Positions 1-8,714 of a DNA stretch of 36,928 nt are shown here, piece by piece. The DNA is from a virus: positions 1-36,928 of the IMG/VR virus record IMGVR_UViG_3300043411_001451, one strand, 5' to 3'. The position numbers and the translations under genes are program-made. Positions within the stretch are counted from its first letter, which is position 1. Each line of letters opens with the position of its first letter. Below the pieces are notes generated by a model. It was not told the DNA's origin. It was given only the letters and a program-made list of their open reading frames with translations, and searched no databases.

Positions 1-115
1 TTAATCTTGATTCTGCATTAGCATATATAGGAGCCTCACACTTACAAGCCTTTATAGGTTCTTGTTCAGGTAAGACTATTACCGCTAATCCACAACTACT
101 GCAATAATATTTCAT
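1..115 (-). CDS. Partial small zinc-ribbon-like protein
   Basis: An open frame starts at ATG 115 and runs off the left edge, so only the first 38 codons are visible. The peptide has two cysteine pairs, C-S-S-C near residue 5 and C-K-C near residue 24, a layout typical of a small zinc ribbon. Its start codon shares one base with the stop codon of the gene before it, which indicates translational coupling in the late operon. Function is unknown; the 3' part is missing from the window. Confidence 0.6.
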   Translation of the reverse strand, partial: MKYYCSSCGLAVIVLPEQEPIKACKCEAPIYANAESRL

Positions 116-516
116 TAATCTTCTGCTATTGTTAAAGCTCCAGCAGCAAAAAGCGGCTGAATAAGGTTTGATACTGACAGGGAGCTATTCAAAGCTCCTG
201 AGTATAGGATTTGAGTATCTCCATCACAACTAATACTAACATGAGTAATAGTGTTTGTACCGCCGGTACATTGTGGAAATGTAATAACGTTTGTGTTACT
301 AAGTGGATTTGTACCTGTCCATTGGGCGCCCGACCTAGCTACTGTTACAGGAGCGTAGGAGGTGTATGTTGCTGGAGAAGTAGCTGTTGTTCCAGCTTCT
401 CCTGGATCACCAACATGCAAATGAATTTGCAAATCAGTCTCAGCATCCCAAGGCAAAGCTGTTGCTTTGAATACTTTAGCTAAAAGATCTACTTCTGTTG
501 CGTTAGATTTTGACAT
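115..516 (-). CDS. Small virion/tail protein, probable
   Basis: This 133-aa protein has an N-terminal helix-like stretch, then HLHVGDPGEAG at about residues 32-42 and a Thr/Ser-rich beta region. The 'LH..DPG..G' pattern followed by SYAPVTV resembles small phage structural proteins encoded beside tail fibres; that is pattern recognition, not a search. It follows two long tail-fibre genes on the same strand, and the start sits after an A/T-rich leader (ATAAACAATG) with no Shine-Dalgarno. It is probably a minor tail or fibre-associated protein. Confidence 0.65.
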   Translation of the reverse strand: MSKSNATEVDLLAKVFKATALPWDAETDLQIHLHVGDPGEAGTTATSPATYTSYAPVTVARSGAQWTGTNPLSNTNVITFPQCTGGTNTITHVSISCDGDTQILYSGALNSSLSVSNLIQPLFAAGALTIAED

Positions 517-526
517 TGTTTATTTT

Positions 527-1990
527 TTATAATTTAACCATCATTACACCCGTAGATGTTTTATATATTCTACCAGCTGCTAGTCCTCCTGCTCCTGCGG
601 CTGTATCGTCAGCATATGTAGGAAGTCCTGCTATTGAGTATATTCCCGATGTAGAGGTTAACGTAATTCCTCCACCAGTTGCATCAGCTAACACAGAGGC
701 AACTTCTGCCCCATCGATACCGTTTATATAGGAATAACCTATACCCGCATTAAATTCAGCTGTTTCTCCACCGCCACCTATTACCTTTGCCTCTATATTA
801 GAGGAAGTATTAACTTTAAAAGTATTACCATTAGTAAATTGTAAACTATTGGTATTTAAATCATGACTTCTATTCCCACTTGAAAAGGTAAGATCAGCAG
901 TTGCTATATTATCACTCGCTATAGGAAGTGCTTTTCTAAGAATCCTACCATCAGCATCTACAGTCAACATTCTAACTGACGCCCCTTCAAAAGGCTCGCC
1001 AACATCATCTAAGGAAGGAAGTAGGCTACCCCCCGTTGCATCAAAGTTATAATAACCCTGACTGTCTCTAAATTGTAAACCTAATATACCTGGAATCATA
1101 TTTATACCATTTGCCTCAACTCCAGCATCTGCATATATAGATATTACTCCACCACTTACAGCTAAACCACCAGTGACTCCACCTCCTACATCCACATAAG
1201 AATTAACAGTAGAATCAGAGACTAGCTGAATACCATTACCAGTATTATCCAAGGTGATAGATTGGTTACTGGCGCCTGTGTTCAGGTTTATATCAACCAT
1301 ATTACCTATAGTTACTCCATAGGTATTTGATCCTGTGTGTGTTCTATTTCCTGTAAACGTTAGATTATTGGCTGCAAAGTTAGTATCAGCCCCTCCTAAT
1401 GAGGCAACTGTTCTTGTATAGACTCTTCCTGTTGTTGTGTTTACACCAAGTACACTTAGTACTGCGTTATCTTGTGTCGGAAGCGATAAAGCTCCAGCAG
1501 TTGTTAAAAAATTAAACTGTGATGTAGCACTAGCTAGACGAACATCAGCTTCTGATTGAATACGTATACCTGTATCATCATCTAAAAGAATAACATTTCC
1601 TCCAGAACTTGATTGAAGTTGGAGGTAGTTAGTTCCTTGAATTAAAGCAGTTAAGGCATCTATATTAAGATGATTTACACCCTCAAGGCTAAAATTATTA
1701 CTATTTGCATTTTGGGTAGTTTCGGCGGAAGCTACACTAGAAAAGAAAAATCCACCTCCTGTTGATCCTATTACTTCCCAAGAATCTCCATCCCAACCCC
1801 ATATTTCTTGAGTTGTTAAATTAACAAGAACTGAAGGATCGCATCCTGTTGGTGCCAGTACTGGTGGGGATAAGGTAGTTATACCAAACTCATCATTCTC
1901 AGATAAGTAAGATACTGACCTCAGAAGTTGTTTTACCAACTTCTTTAGGTTCTGAAATTCAAAATAAGGAACATTTGAAAAGTCTCCCAT
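527..1990 (-). CDS. Tail fibre / receptor-binding-like protein
   Basis: This 487-aa protein is rich in Gly, Ser, Thr, Asn and Asp and low in Cys. Short alternating beta motifs recur (NLTFTGNRTHTG near residue 210; LTFSSGNRSHDL near residue 370), which suggests a beta-helical trimeric fibre. The N-terminal 40 residues are more helical (FQNLKKLVKQLLRSVSYLSE) and could be an attachment or trimerisation segment. Its start overlaps the stop of the 742-aa fibre gene by one base, so the two are probably co-translated and form the host-contact apparatus. The C-terminus ends in GRIYKTSTGVMMVKL with no chaperone domain visible. Confidence 0.75.
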   Translation of the reverse strand: MGDFSNVPYFEFQNLKKLVKQLLRSVSYLSENDEFGITTLSPPVLAPTGCDPSVLVNLTTQEIWGWDGDSWEVIGSTGGGFFFSSVASAETTQNANSNNFSLEGVNHLNIDALTALIQGTNYLQLQSSSGGNVILLDDDTGIRIQSEADVRLASATSQFNFLTTAGALSLPTQDNAVLSVLGVNTTTGRVYTRTVASLGGADTNFAANNLTFTGNRTHTGSNTYGVTIGNMVDINLNTGASNQSITLDNTGNGIQLVSDSTVNSYVDVGGGVTGGLAVSGGVISIYADAGVEANGINMIPGILGLQFRDSQGYYNFDATGGSLLPSLDDVGEPFEGASVRMLTVDADGRILRKALPIASDNIATADLTFSSGNRSHDLNTNSLQFTNGNTFKVNTSSNIEAKVIGGGGETAEFNAGIGYSYINGIDGAEVASVLADATGGGITLTSTSGIYSIAGLPTYADDTAAGAGGLAAGRIYKTSTGVMMVKL

Positions 1991-4218
1991 TATGGATATA
2001 TTTCTATTGAAATCATTAAATCTCCATCAAGATCATCAGCTACTGCCGCTGAAAAAGTGGAAATACTTATCTTATTTGTTGCTGTTACCTCTACCTTTAC
2101 AGTTTCAGGGTCGGCATTTAAACAGAGAGTGGCCTGTACATTTGTTTTACCTGTAAATAATGTACCAGTTATACCTAATTCATAAGTACCCACTCCAGTT
2201 CTTGAGAATACTGGAACCTCACCTAATGTATTTGAGCCTAGATTTCCTGCGCTTACTAAAGGATCTGCAGCTAACGCTTGAGATATTCTAGCTTTGTAAA
2301 TAACAGGAATTGGGGTTTGATTCTCAATTATTCTACCGCCAGATGTTACCTGAAGTATACCTGTAGGAGTTCCTATAAAAGTACCTCCTCCATAATCACT
2401 AAATATTACCTGACCATCACCCTCAAAAGAAGCTTTTTCTTCTAATGATGTACTGTTTTGGACCTCAATAGCAAATCTAGAGGTATACGAAGCGGCTGTT
2501 GCAGTTGTTGTAACTGCTTTTAGTCTTGCGGCATTTGGGGTAGAACCTCCATCATCCTCGATATACATATCTATTGCAGCCCCTAAACCGTTTGCTGCGG
2601 TTCCTGAACTTTGTGCAGAAACAGCCAACATCGGGAGAACAGCATTTGTAGTTGCTGTCACTTTTGTAGCATTAATGGCTACATCTGAACCTGTTACAGC
2701 TGCATTTATGGCTTTGCCAGTTGTTGCAGAGGCAGATACAGCAATCCCTGTAGTAGAGGCTACAGCTAATGGGTTAACGGCAGCCGTAGCTGTTTGAATT
2801 GTTAATGTGTTTGCTCCTGTAGAAATAGCCTCGCTAGTTGTCAGAGTACTTCCAGCATCCAATACTTGCTGTATTGTTGGGGTTGCCCCCGCTGTTTCTG
2901 GTGCTAGTTGGAATTCATCAGCAGTTGCATTATATTTTATAACATCACCATCAGCCATTCCTGTTAATTCTCCAACTGGAACAGCGATAACCGCTAGTTC
3001 TTCTGTGGCGAAATACTTGATAAGACCATGACTAAAGTCAGCTACAGTCGTATCTACGGCTATTTCTCCATCTGCGTTTACAGTAGGAGCCGCTGAGTTT
3101 GGTATTTCTAAGGATGTTTTACCTCCTAAATCAATAGTAGAAGGTAACGAAAATATAGGATTTCCTGCAACACCATCTGGATTTGTGATGGTTATTTCAT
3201 TTGCAGTCTCTGTTAATGTTCTTTTTGTAAAAGTATCAGCAGCTGTTTGCACAACTACTCCAGCTGTAGCATTAAGCCCAGCCAAGGCTGTAAGTGTAGA
3301 ATCTGCAGCTTGTACGTCAGTTCCTATCTCTAGGTTAACAGTTGCTTTGAAAGTTGCTTCATCTACATCATCTAATATAGACTGTGCAAAATCAGTGAAT
3401 ACAACTTCTTCTATATCCCCTGCCCCAGCACTTACACGTCCTAATAGACGATCTGTTGCAGATACATTCTGTATTTTAGGGTAAGAAACAGTATTGTTAG
3501 GAATAGTAAGGGCTGTGCCTCCAGCTGCTTTAGTTACATCTCCTGTAAATGCACTGGTCTGTAGGCCTCCTGTGCCTGTAAATTCAAGGCCTCCTCCTAT
3601 TGTAAGCTCTTCTATATTTCCAGATGCGGCAGTATCTCTACCAAGTACCCTATCCGTAGATACATTTTGAATTTTATTAAAATCTACAGCATCATTAGAG
3701 ATTGTCAAAACAGCACTTCCAGCAGGAGAAGTAACATCTCCACCAGCTAAAGCACTTCTTTGAATACCTCCAGTACCTGTAAATTCAATACCTCCAGTTA
3801 CTGTAAGTTCTTCTATTACGCCAGAAGCTGCTGTATCTCTACCTAAAATGCGATCAGTCGTAATATTTTGTATTTTGGCAAAAGTAATTGCAGCATTATC
3901 AACAGTAATTACTGTTCCACCGCCTGATACAGTTATGTCCCCATAATCTCCATCAGGTAAAACACCAGCAATCAGAGATTCGATAATATCTCGTACAGCA
4001 TTTTTACTAGGAGCTATATCGGTTACTCCATTCCAACTAGTGGCATCATAAGCAGTATCAGACACATCTGGGACAATCAATGTCTGCCAAGATGCGCCAT
4101 CGTAATAATAATACATATTTCCCACTTCGTTCCAAGCCAGTATTGCTTGGTCGTCTACGGGGGTATGGACCGGGATAGCATCTACTACTAACACACCGGT
4201 ACTTCTTAATATAGCCAT
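1990..4218 (-). CDS. Large tail fibre protein with internal repeats
   Basis: This 742-aa protein is dominated by Gly/Thr/Ala/Asp-rich beta repeats. Residues 113-179 and 180-245 are near-copies (KIQN...TDR.LGRDTAASG..EEL...FTGTGG), and a third, partial copy covers 246-272. This architecture is typical of phage fibre shafts. The N-terminal 50 residues (AWNEVGNMYYYYDGASWQTL) look like a separate capping or attachment domain. The C-terminal 100 residues are not repetitive and could be the tip. It lies between small virion genes and the second fibre, all read together. A fibre role is well supported; receptor specificity cannot be read. Confidence 0.8.
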   Translation of the reverse strand: MAILRSTGVLVVDAIPVHTPVDDQAILAWNEVGNMYYYYDGASWQTLIVPDVSDTAYDATSWNGVTDIAPSKNAVRDIIESLIAGVLPDGDYGDITVSGGGTVITVDNAAITFAKIQNITTDRILGRDTAASGVIEELTVTGGIEFTGTGGIQRSALAGGDVTSPAGSAVLTISNDAVDFNKIQNVSTDRVLGRDTAASGNIEELTIGGGLEFTGTGGLQTSAFTGDVTKAAGGTALTIPNNTVSYPKIQNVSATDRLLGRVSAGAGDIEEVVFTDFAQSILDDVDEATFKATVNLEIGTDVQAADSTLTALAGLNATAGVVVQTAADTFTKRTLTETANEITITNPDGVAGNPIFSLPSTIDLGGKTSLEIPNSAAPTVNADGEIAVDTTVADFSHGLIKYFATEELAVIAVPVGELTGMADGDVIKYNATADEFQLAPETAGATPTIQQVLDAGSTLTTSEAISTGANTLTIQTATAAVNPLAVASTTGIAVSASATTGKAINAAVTGSDVAINATKVTATTNAVLPMLAVSAQSSGTAANGLGAAIDMYIEDDGGSTPNAARLKAVTTTATAASYTSRFAIEVQNSTSLEEKASFEGDGQVIFSDYGGGTFIGTPTGILQVTSGGRIIENQTPIPVIYKARISQALAADPLVSAGNLGSNTLGEVPVFSRTGVGTYELGITGTLFTGKTNVQATLCLNADPETVKVEVTATNKISISTFSAAVADDLDGDLMISIEIYP
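3484..3882 (-). repeat. Tandem coding repeat in fibre gene
   Basis: Two consecutive units of about 200 bp encode residues 113-179 and 180-245 of the large fibre. They share KIQN, TDR.LGRDTAASG and FTGTGG blocks. A third, truncated unit continues to about 3403. Such repeats can expand or contract by recombination and so change fibre length. Confidence 0.75.
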
Positions 4219-4230
4219 TTAATTATTTTA

Positions 4231-4737
4231 TTATGGAGTTACAAATTTGGCCCTATATGGCCAACCATGAAGATTAACCTCTGCCGCTATAAAAGTAGCT
4301 CCTGAACCCAAGTCAGCCACAGCGTCGATCATTGATGCATATTCAACCAAGCCGGAAGAAACACAATCATTTACATCAACACAAGTTATTCCTTCTATAA
4401 GTTTTTCTGCTACATTGTCTAACAACTGGATCTCTCCTGTGAGGTTTGTAGTATCACCTACTACTTTACGATCCTCATAGGATAATGCGGAAAAAGCGTC
4501 TACATCAGTAACCTCTACATTAATAGTAATACTTGATGTAAAATCCTTAACATAATTAGCAATTGTCCACTGACTTCCAGGCCCATTCATGACCCCATCA
4601 TTCAATGAAACAACACTGTCGAAAGCAGTCCCCGCTGGATATGTAAATGTAGTAAGCACTCCCGCATAGTTAACATCTATTGTCAACTCAAAAGGCGGAA
4701 GGGTTATGATGGTTCCTGTTTGTATTAAGTTTCCCAT
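4231..4737 (-). CDS. Hypothetical virion protein
   Basis: This 168-aa protein is beta-rich, acidic and without membrane segments. Two cysteines occur in CVDVNDC near residues 118-124. The start ATG shares its last base with the stop of the upstream Cys-rich gene, and the large fibre follows after a 12-bp gap, so it belongs to the tail module. I recognise no family. A baseplate or fibre-connector protein is a reasonable guess from position only. Confidence 0.6.
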   Translation of the reverse strand: MGNLIQTGTIITLPPFELTIDVNYAGVLTTFTYPAGTAFDSVVSLNDGVMNGPGSQWTIANYVKDFTSSITINVEVTDVDAFSALSYEDRKVVGDTTNLTGEIQLLDNVAEKLIEGITCVDVNDCVSSGLVEYASMIDAVADLGSGATFIAAEVNLHGWPYRAKFVTP

Positions 4738-5204
4738 TATGTTAAGATAGCATTAGGTACAACAGCTTGGCATCCACTACATTGTGTGCAATATTCATCT
4801 TCTGGACAAAGCACATTTGCGCAAAGGTTATCTATGCAGACATATACTCTACCTGTTGCTGAGTAATTATTACAGTCGCAATAGATTCTGTATCTTATAG
4901 TTCCCAAAGTATTTGGGTCAGCACCACTAGCTCTAGTCGCTACAAGAGCCCCTGCGGAGCTTAACGTAACTGCACTAAAGTGGGCTGAAAAAGAGAGTAA
5001 TTGATATACAACATTACAGGCCCCCTCTGTATTAGAGCAACCAGCAATGTCTGAATTATCATCTGCGAGATTTCGTGTGTATGTTCCACCACAAGCTACT
5101 GGAGTCAACGCATTACACGAAAGTGTTACGTTGGTAGCTCTAAAGCAGTTTGTTGTACACGAAGGGCTAGATGGTGTGGTATTTCTTCCAGGACAGCAAC
5201 CCAT
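4737..5204 (-). CDS. Cysteine-rich virion-module protein
   Basis: This 155-aa protein has 16 cysteines, including MGCC at the N-terminus, a CDC pair near residue 109 and CPEDEYCTQCSGC near residue 133. There is no signal peptide. In a cytoplasm-assembled virion such cysteines could bind metal or form disulfides after release. Neighbours on both sides are tail-module genes and two of them are also Cys-rich. I recognise no family, and the structural role is inferred from position. Confidence 0.6.
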   Translation of the reverse strand: MGCCPGRNTTPSSPSCTTNCFRATNVTLSCNALTPVACGGTYTRNLADDNSDIAGCSNTEGACNVVYQLLSFSAHFSAVTLSSAGALVATRASGADPNTLGTIRYRIYCDCNNYSATGRVYVCIDNLCANVLCPEDEYCTQCSGCQAVVPNAILT

Positions 5205-5219
5205 TATATTTTTAATTTA

Positions 5220-5744
5220 TTAAAATGAACAATCGCAGTCAAGTTTCATTAAGGCACTCTTGGCTAGATCATAATAGTCTTCCGACATTTGAATGTTTCC
5301 TACCAGGGCATTTAATCTGACTGATCTAATTAAGAATTCAATATGCTTTATTTCATCTTTTCTAAAGAGCGCATATTTAAGGAAGGCTTTGTCAAAACAG
5401 CATTGTAACGATGGGATAATAGCTGCAGATCTTCTAAAAGCGACGCCACAATAGCCCTCGCTCCCTTCCTCTATCCCAAAGTAGTAAACCCCATCTTTGA
5501 TTTTTGGGTATAGGTTTTCCACCCCTAGAGACTCTAGAGTAACTTTATTTAAAAGATTGGTAGAAAAATTAGTATATACAGGATCTGAATTTCCTGGAAA
5601 GTAAATGGCTACTTTGTAGGATTCTGGCACACAGAAGTTTGTTCCTTCTTGCCAGGTGCTAATATCTTGATATAAAAAAGCACTACTGTCTATTTCTTTT
5701 ACAATAAAGTCGTAATTACCTTTTATACAACTATTGCAAGCCAT
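5220..5744 (-). CDS. Conserved-looking tail-module protein, Cys ends
   Basis: This 174-aa protein has a CNSC pair at residues 3-6 and ends with the motif CDCSF. The centre is mixed alpha/beta, and the C-terminal third is helical (IKHIEFLIRSVRLNALV). Similar proteins with a terminal C-D-C motif are, from memory, common in tail modules of Bacteroidota phages, but I cannot name a family. It is translated between the 78-aa protein and the Cys-rich protein with short gaps. A virion or tail-assembly role is inferred. Confidence 0.6.
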   Translation of the reverse strand: MACNSCIKGNYDFIVKEIDSSAFLYQDISTWQEGTNFCVPESYKVAIYFPGNSDPVYTNFSTNLLNKVTLESLGVENLYPKIKDGVYYFGIEEGSEGYCGVAFRRSAAIIPSLQCCFDKAFLKYALFRKDEIKHIEFLIRSVRLNALVGNIQMSEDYYDLAKSALMKLDCDCSF

Positions 5745-5747
5745 TTA

Positions 5748-5984
5748 TTAGTCTGTTATCAGTGTATTGGTTGTTACTCCACTTGCTGAGGTGATTAGTC
5801 TTTTTGCACCTGTAACTGTGTCGATCAGAATAAGACCGCCTCTACAGACACTATATCCGCCAAAACATTCTGCGATTTCATCCATTACCTGCTCGAGATA
5901 CTCATGCTTGAGTTCTCTTTGGCCTGTTTTTTGATTAACTGTGAAGAGTGTTTCGTCTAGAATTTTATATTTTCCTTTTGCCAT
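5748..5984 (-). CDS. Small hypothetical tail-module protein
   Basis: This 78-aa protein has no membrane segment and no recognised domain. A helical middle (LKHEYLEQVMDEIAECFGG) is followed by a short beta hairpin (LILIDTVTGAKRLI). Its start overlaps the end of the preceding gene by 20 nt and it is followed after 3 nt by the next gene, so translation is tightly coupled. The leader ends in ACAAACAATG, as in other late genes here. Confidence 0.55.
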   Translation of the reverse strand: MAKGKYKILDETLFTVNQKTGQRELKHEYLEQVMDEIAECFGGYSVCRGGLILIDTVTGAKRLITSASGVTTNTLITD

Positions 5985-6300
5985 TGTTTGTTTGATTTAA
6001 GTCTGCGGGTGATATGATTTGCATACCATCTTCTGCAGCAGTTCTACAATAATTGCACACTAACTCTTTATAAGTATCGGCGACCATTAACACCACTCCT
6101 TGTGGTGGTATATTTAATGAGTAAAAACTTTCCACAGTTACATAGAAAGTTTCATAATCGTCAGCCCCATTTGCATACACGTGTATCGTTCCAATGAGAA
6201 TATCATCAGATACAGGGGAAAAAGGAGGGGGATTTTGGCCCCCCTCTAAAAACACCCTTGGCGAAACCAGTAGCGAAAGAAGAAGAAAGATCTTTTTCAT
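5965..6300 (-). CDS. Secreted or membrane-anchored small protein
   Basis: I chose ATG 6300, giving 111 aa; a TTG three codons upstream is the longer option. The N-terminus MKKIFLLLSLLVSP is a clear signal peptide or membrane anchor. The body is beta-rich with a CNYC pair near residue 84. A signal peptide in the middle of a tail-module operon is unusual and suggests a protein acting in the host envelope, or a virion protein translocated across it. Family unknown. Confidence 0.6.
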   Translation of the reverse strand: MKKIFLLLSLLVSPRVFLEGGQNPPPFSPVSDDILIGTIHVYANGADDYETFYVTVESFYSLNIPPQGVVLMVADTYKELVCNYCRTAAEDGMQIISPADLNQTNNGKRKI

Positions 6301-6319
6301 CGGTGCCAATGAAATAATA

Positions 6320-7972
6320 TTAGTATATCATACCGTTTGCGTCTCGGTATCCTTCTACAAGATTAGGTTCAGTACCAGAGTTTTGTACCTGGTCTTGGTC
6401 TGTTCCGCAGATGGCAGATTGTGTAACTGGGTTATTAGCTGAACTAATATAAGACCCAAGAACCAACTCAACGCTGGCTTGAGTTACAGTATCTGCACTA
6501 GGGACGAGAATTACAGTACGACCTCTAGCCACTCTGAATGCATCACTTACACCAGTGTTGGTATGAGGTAATCCATGCTCAATGACATAGGAGCAGTATT
6601 CGGTATTAGGATTAACCAAGGTAGCTTTCGCTCTTGATTCATTTCCTGGGAGTCTAAGCGGACCATAGTTTTTGTTAAATGGTTGATGCTCTCTACCAGA
6701 ACCACCTGTAGCGGAAGCGTAATCTCTCCACTGCCACTGGTATCCTAGACCGTCTGGATGCTGTGCTTTTTGTACTTTTCTTACATAAGTACCGCCACAT
6801 GAGAAACCACCAGAAGGATAAATATCCACTTTTCTTACTAAATTGCCCTTCACCGGATTAGGTGGGAAGCAAGTAGTATCTGGAATTTCTACATCATCGG
6901 CAAATACTCTGAAGCCATATTCAAATGTAGTTGTTGGTGCTGGATCGCCTGTGCAATTCAAGCAAGTCTCACCAGTCTCGATCGGAGCCAGTGGGTTGAT
7001 TGAAGCGCAAGGAGCGATATCAACATCGTTTGCACTCTGAAGAGTTACTGCTGCGCAGGAATTGATCTCTAGCGTGATTGGGCAGCACTTACCTACTCCT
7101 CTACGAAGAATAGCAGAACCTCTACCCGCTAATTGGATATTGATTTGACGCACAATATTTTTCATCTGTGCGATCAAGGTCTGGCCAGAATCTGATGGAT
7201 CTACATTACCTGTAAACACATATTCTACTACACCCTCACCAATATCATATTTGAATGAATAGATAAGGTCGATAGCTACACAGTTTGTGCAACCATCTGT
7301 AACTACAGGGTCAAAACAGTATTGTTTTGAAGCACCTGCGCCACCGAACAACCTTACAGCTGTAACAGGTGGTTTAATTCTCCTGCGGGAGAATGTAGGG
7401 CTCTTAAGAGGATCGGTGTTTGTAACACCATTAATCTCATCCACAAAGCGTTGAGCAATTTGACAAGCAGTGTCGGAGTCTTCTGGACAATCAGCACAGC
7501 TGCAACATGTTTCACTTACTGTGACTGGAATTTCCTCATGTCTCTTAAGAGGATATTGATTTTGAGTCTCATTATCTTCAATAACAACAGTTACTGTATA
7601 AGGCTCATTGCAATGTGTACAGCTAAACAAGACATCGACAACCTCATTGATTGCACATCTGGATGGTTCTGCAGTGAACGCACTTACGTAGTCACCCCAG
7701 ATCTTATCACCAAAAGCCTTTCTCAGATAGTTGGCCATGCCGTCGCCATCCGTATCATGTGCCGTAGCGACACTGATATTGGGTCTTCCAAGTACGGAAG
7801 CTTGATCCAAAGACACTCCTGAGTGGTTATCATATACTACCAACTGACCATCAACTGGTACAATGGTAGGACCACCATAGATAGGATCTGGATCCGAGAA
7901 CACATTTTGACCAGCAGCAAAAATTGCGTAGTTGCCTTTCGTCACGAGAATGTTTTCACGAACTTTTCTCAT
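6320..7972 (-). CDS. Large Cys-rich virion structural protein
   Basis: This 550-aa protein has many cysteine clusters (CTHC near residue 113; CCSCADC near residue 155; GKCC near 300; CLNC near 337) and no membrane segment. The length, lack of enzyme motifs and location after the capsid and adaptor genes suggest a major tail, sheath-like or head-decoration component. The N-terminal VTKGNYAIFAAGQNVF and later beta-rich blocks fit a virion protein. The leader ends in AATAAACAATG with no Shine-Dalgarno. I do not recognise the family; the structural role is inferred from context. Confidence 0.65.
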   Translation of the reverse strand: MRKVRENILVTKGNYAIFAAGQNVFSDPDPIYGGPTIVPVDGQLVVYDNHSGVSLDQASVLGRPNISVATAHDTDGDGMANYLRKAFGDKIWGDYVSAFTAEPSRCAINEVVDVLFSCTHCNEPYTVTVVIEDNETQNQYPLKRHEEIPVTVSETCCSCADCPEDSDTACQIAQRFVDEINGVTNTDPLKSPTFSRRRIKPPVTAVRLFGGAGASKQYCFDPVVTDGCTNCVAIDLIYSFKYDIGEGVVEYVFTGNVDPSDSGQTLIAQMKNIVRQINIQLAGRGSAILRRGVGKCCPITLEINSCAAVTLQSANDVDIAPCASINPLAPIETGETCLNCTGDPAPTTTFEYGFRVFADDVEIPDTTCFPPNPVKGNLVRKVDIYPSGGFSCGGTYVRKVQKAQHPDGLGYQWQWRDYASATGGSGREHQPFNKNYGPLRLPGNESRAKATLVNPNTEYCSYVIEHGLPHTNTGVSDAFRVARGRTVILVPSADTVTQASVELVLGSYISSANNPVTQSAICGTDQDQVQNSGTEPNLVEGYRDANGMIY

Positions 7973-8003
7973 TGTTTATTTTGTTAAAAAGTTAAATAAA
8001 TAT

Positions 8004-8714
8004 TTAAGATATATAAATTCTTTCTGTTTGCATGATTTTTTCTGCCTGAGATTGAAACTCTGGAAAATCTGATAGATCTCTAGAGGCAATCAATACGGCT
8101 AAATCTGCAATCTTTCTTTCTACATCTAACTCTAAATCGGAGTCTACCGAGATGAGATCCCCGTTTCCATCTATATAACTCCCGTTATATGCTAATGAAG
8201 GAGTCGCAATAGGCTTCGGTTTTCTCAGGTAATCAATACATACTCTGTTGATTTCGAAGGCATTATTGTGATATATAATCACTTTATTGCCTGCCATCTC
8301 ATAATACGTTTCTGCGTAGTTATAACTAGGGATCCAATTAGGATCTCTAAGAATCTCGCTAACGTCATGATTCATTATCTCCTGGGTGTTTGCTGAAATC
8401 TCAGGGCACTCTGGACATTGAATAAAAGCCTCTGCCCTTAGAATCTTATAATAATTCTCAGGCAGTTCGAAATAAACGCTTCTGTTATCAAATTGCTGAC
8501 AGGAAAAACAAATGTTCTTTTCCTCTAAAATCCTAAGTTCTTGCTTGGCAAGATTGCTAGTTTTGTATAGAGGAACCCTGTTCTCGAAGAACATCTGGAG
8601 AGCCTCGTTAAGGTAAGAGTCAATTTCCGGAGCAGAGACGTATCTCTGACTTCCAGAATTGATTCTATTAAACCTTCTAACAAACTCACTTTGTAACTTA
8701 GTTGATTTCGTCAT
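8004..8714 (-). CDS. Head-tail adaptor / ring-like protein
   Basis: This 236-aa protein starts with a helical segment (SAPEIDSYLNEALQMFFENR, residues 27-46), has a CFSC pair and a CPEC pair, a central beta domain (YYEMAGNKVIIYHNN) and a C-terminal helix. The 'EIDSYLNEA' start followed by 'YLRKP' and a helical end resembles head-completion or adaptor proteins of short-tailed phages, including the crAss-like ring proteins, as far as I recall. Its position just after the capsid genes agrees. It overlaps the 325-aa gene by 17 nt. Confidence 0.6.
   Translation of the reverse strand: MTKSTKLQSEFVRRFNRINSGSQRYVSAPEIDSYLNEALQMFFENRVPLYKTSNLAKQELRILEEKNICFSCQQFDNRSVYFELPENYYKILRAEAFIQCPECPEISANTQEIMNHDVSEILRDPNWIPSYNYAETYYEMAGNKVIIYHNNAFEINRVCIDYLRKPKPIATPSLAYNGSYIDGNGDLISVDSDLELDVERKIADLAVLIASRDLSDFPEFQSQAEKIMQTERIYIS

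Noticed and set aside
3185-3484. Plus-strand open frames inside the fibre, capsid, portal and terminase genes
   Set aside because: They are antisense shadows of well-supported minus-strand genes and have no own leaders or motifs.
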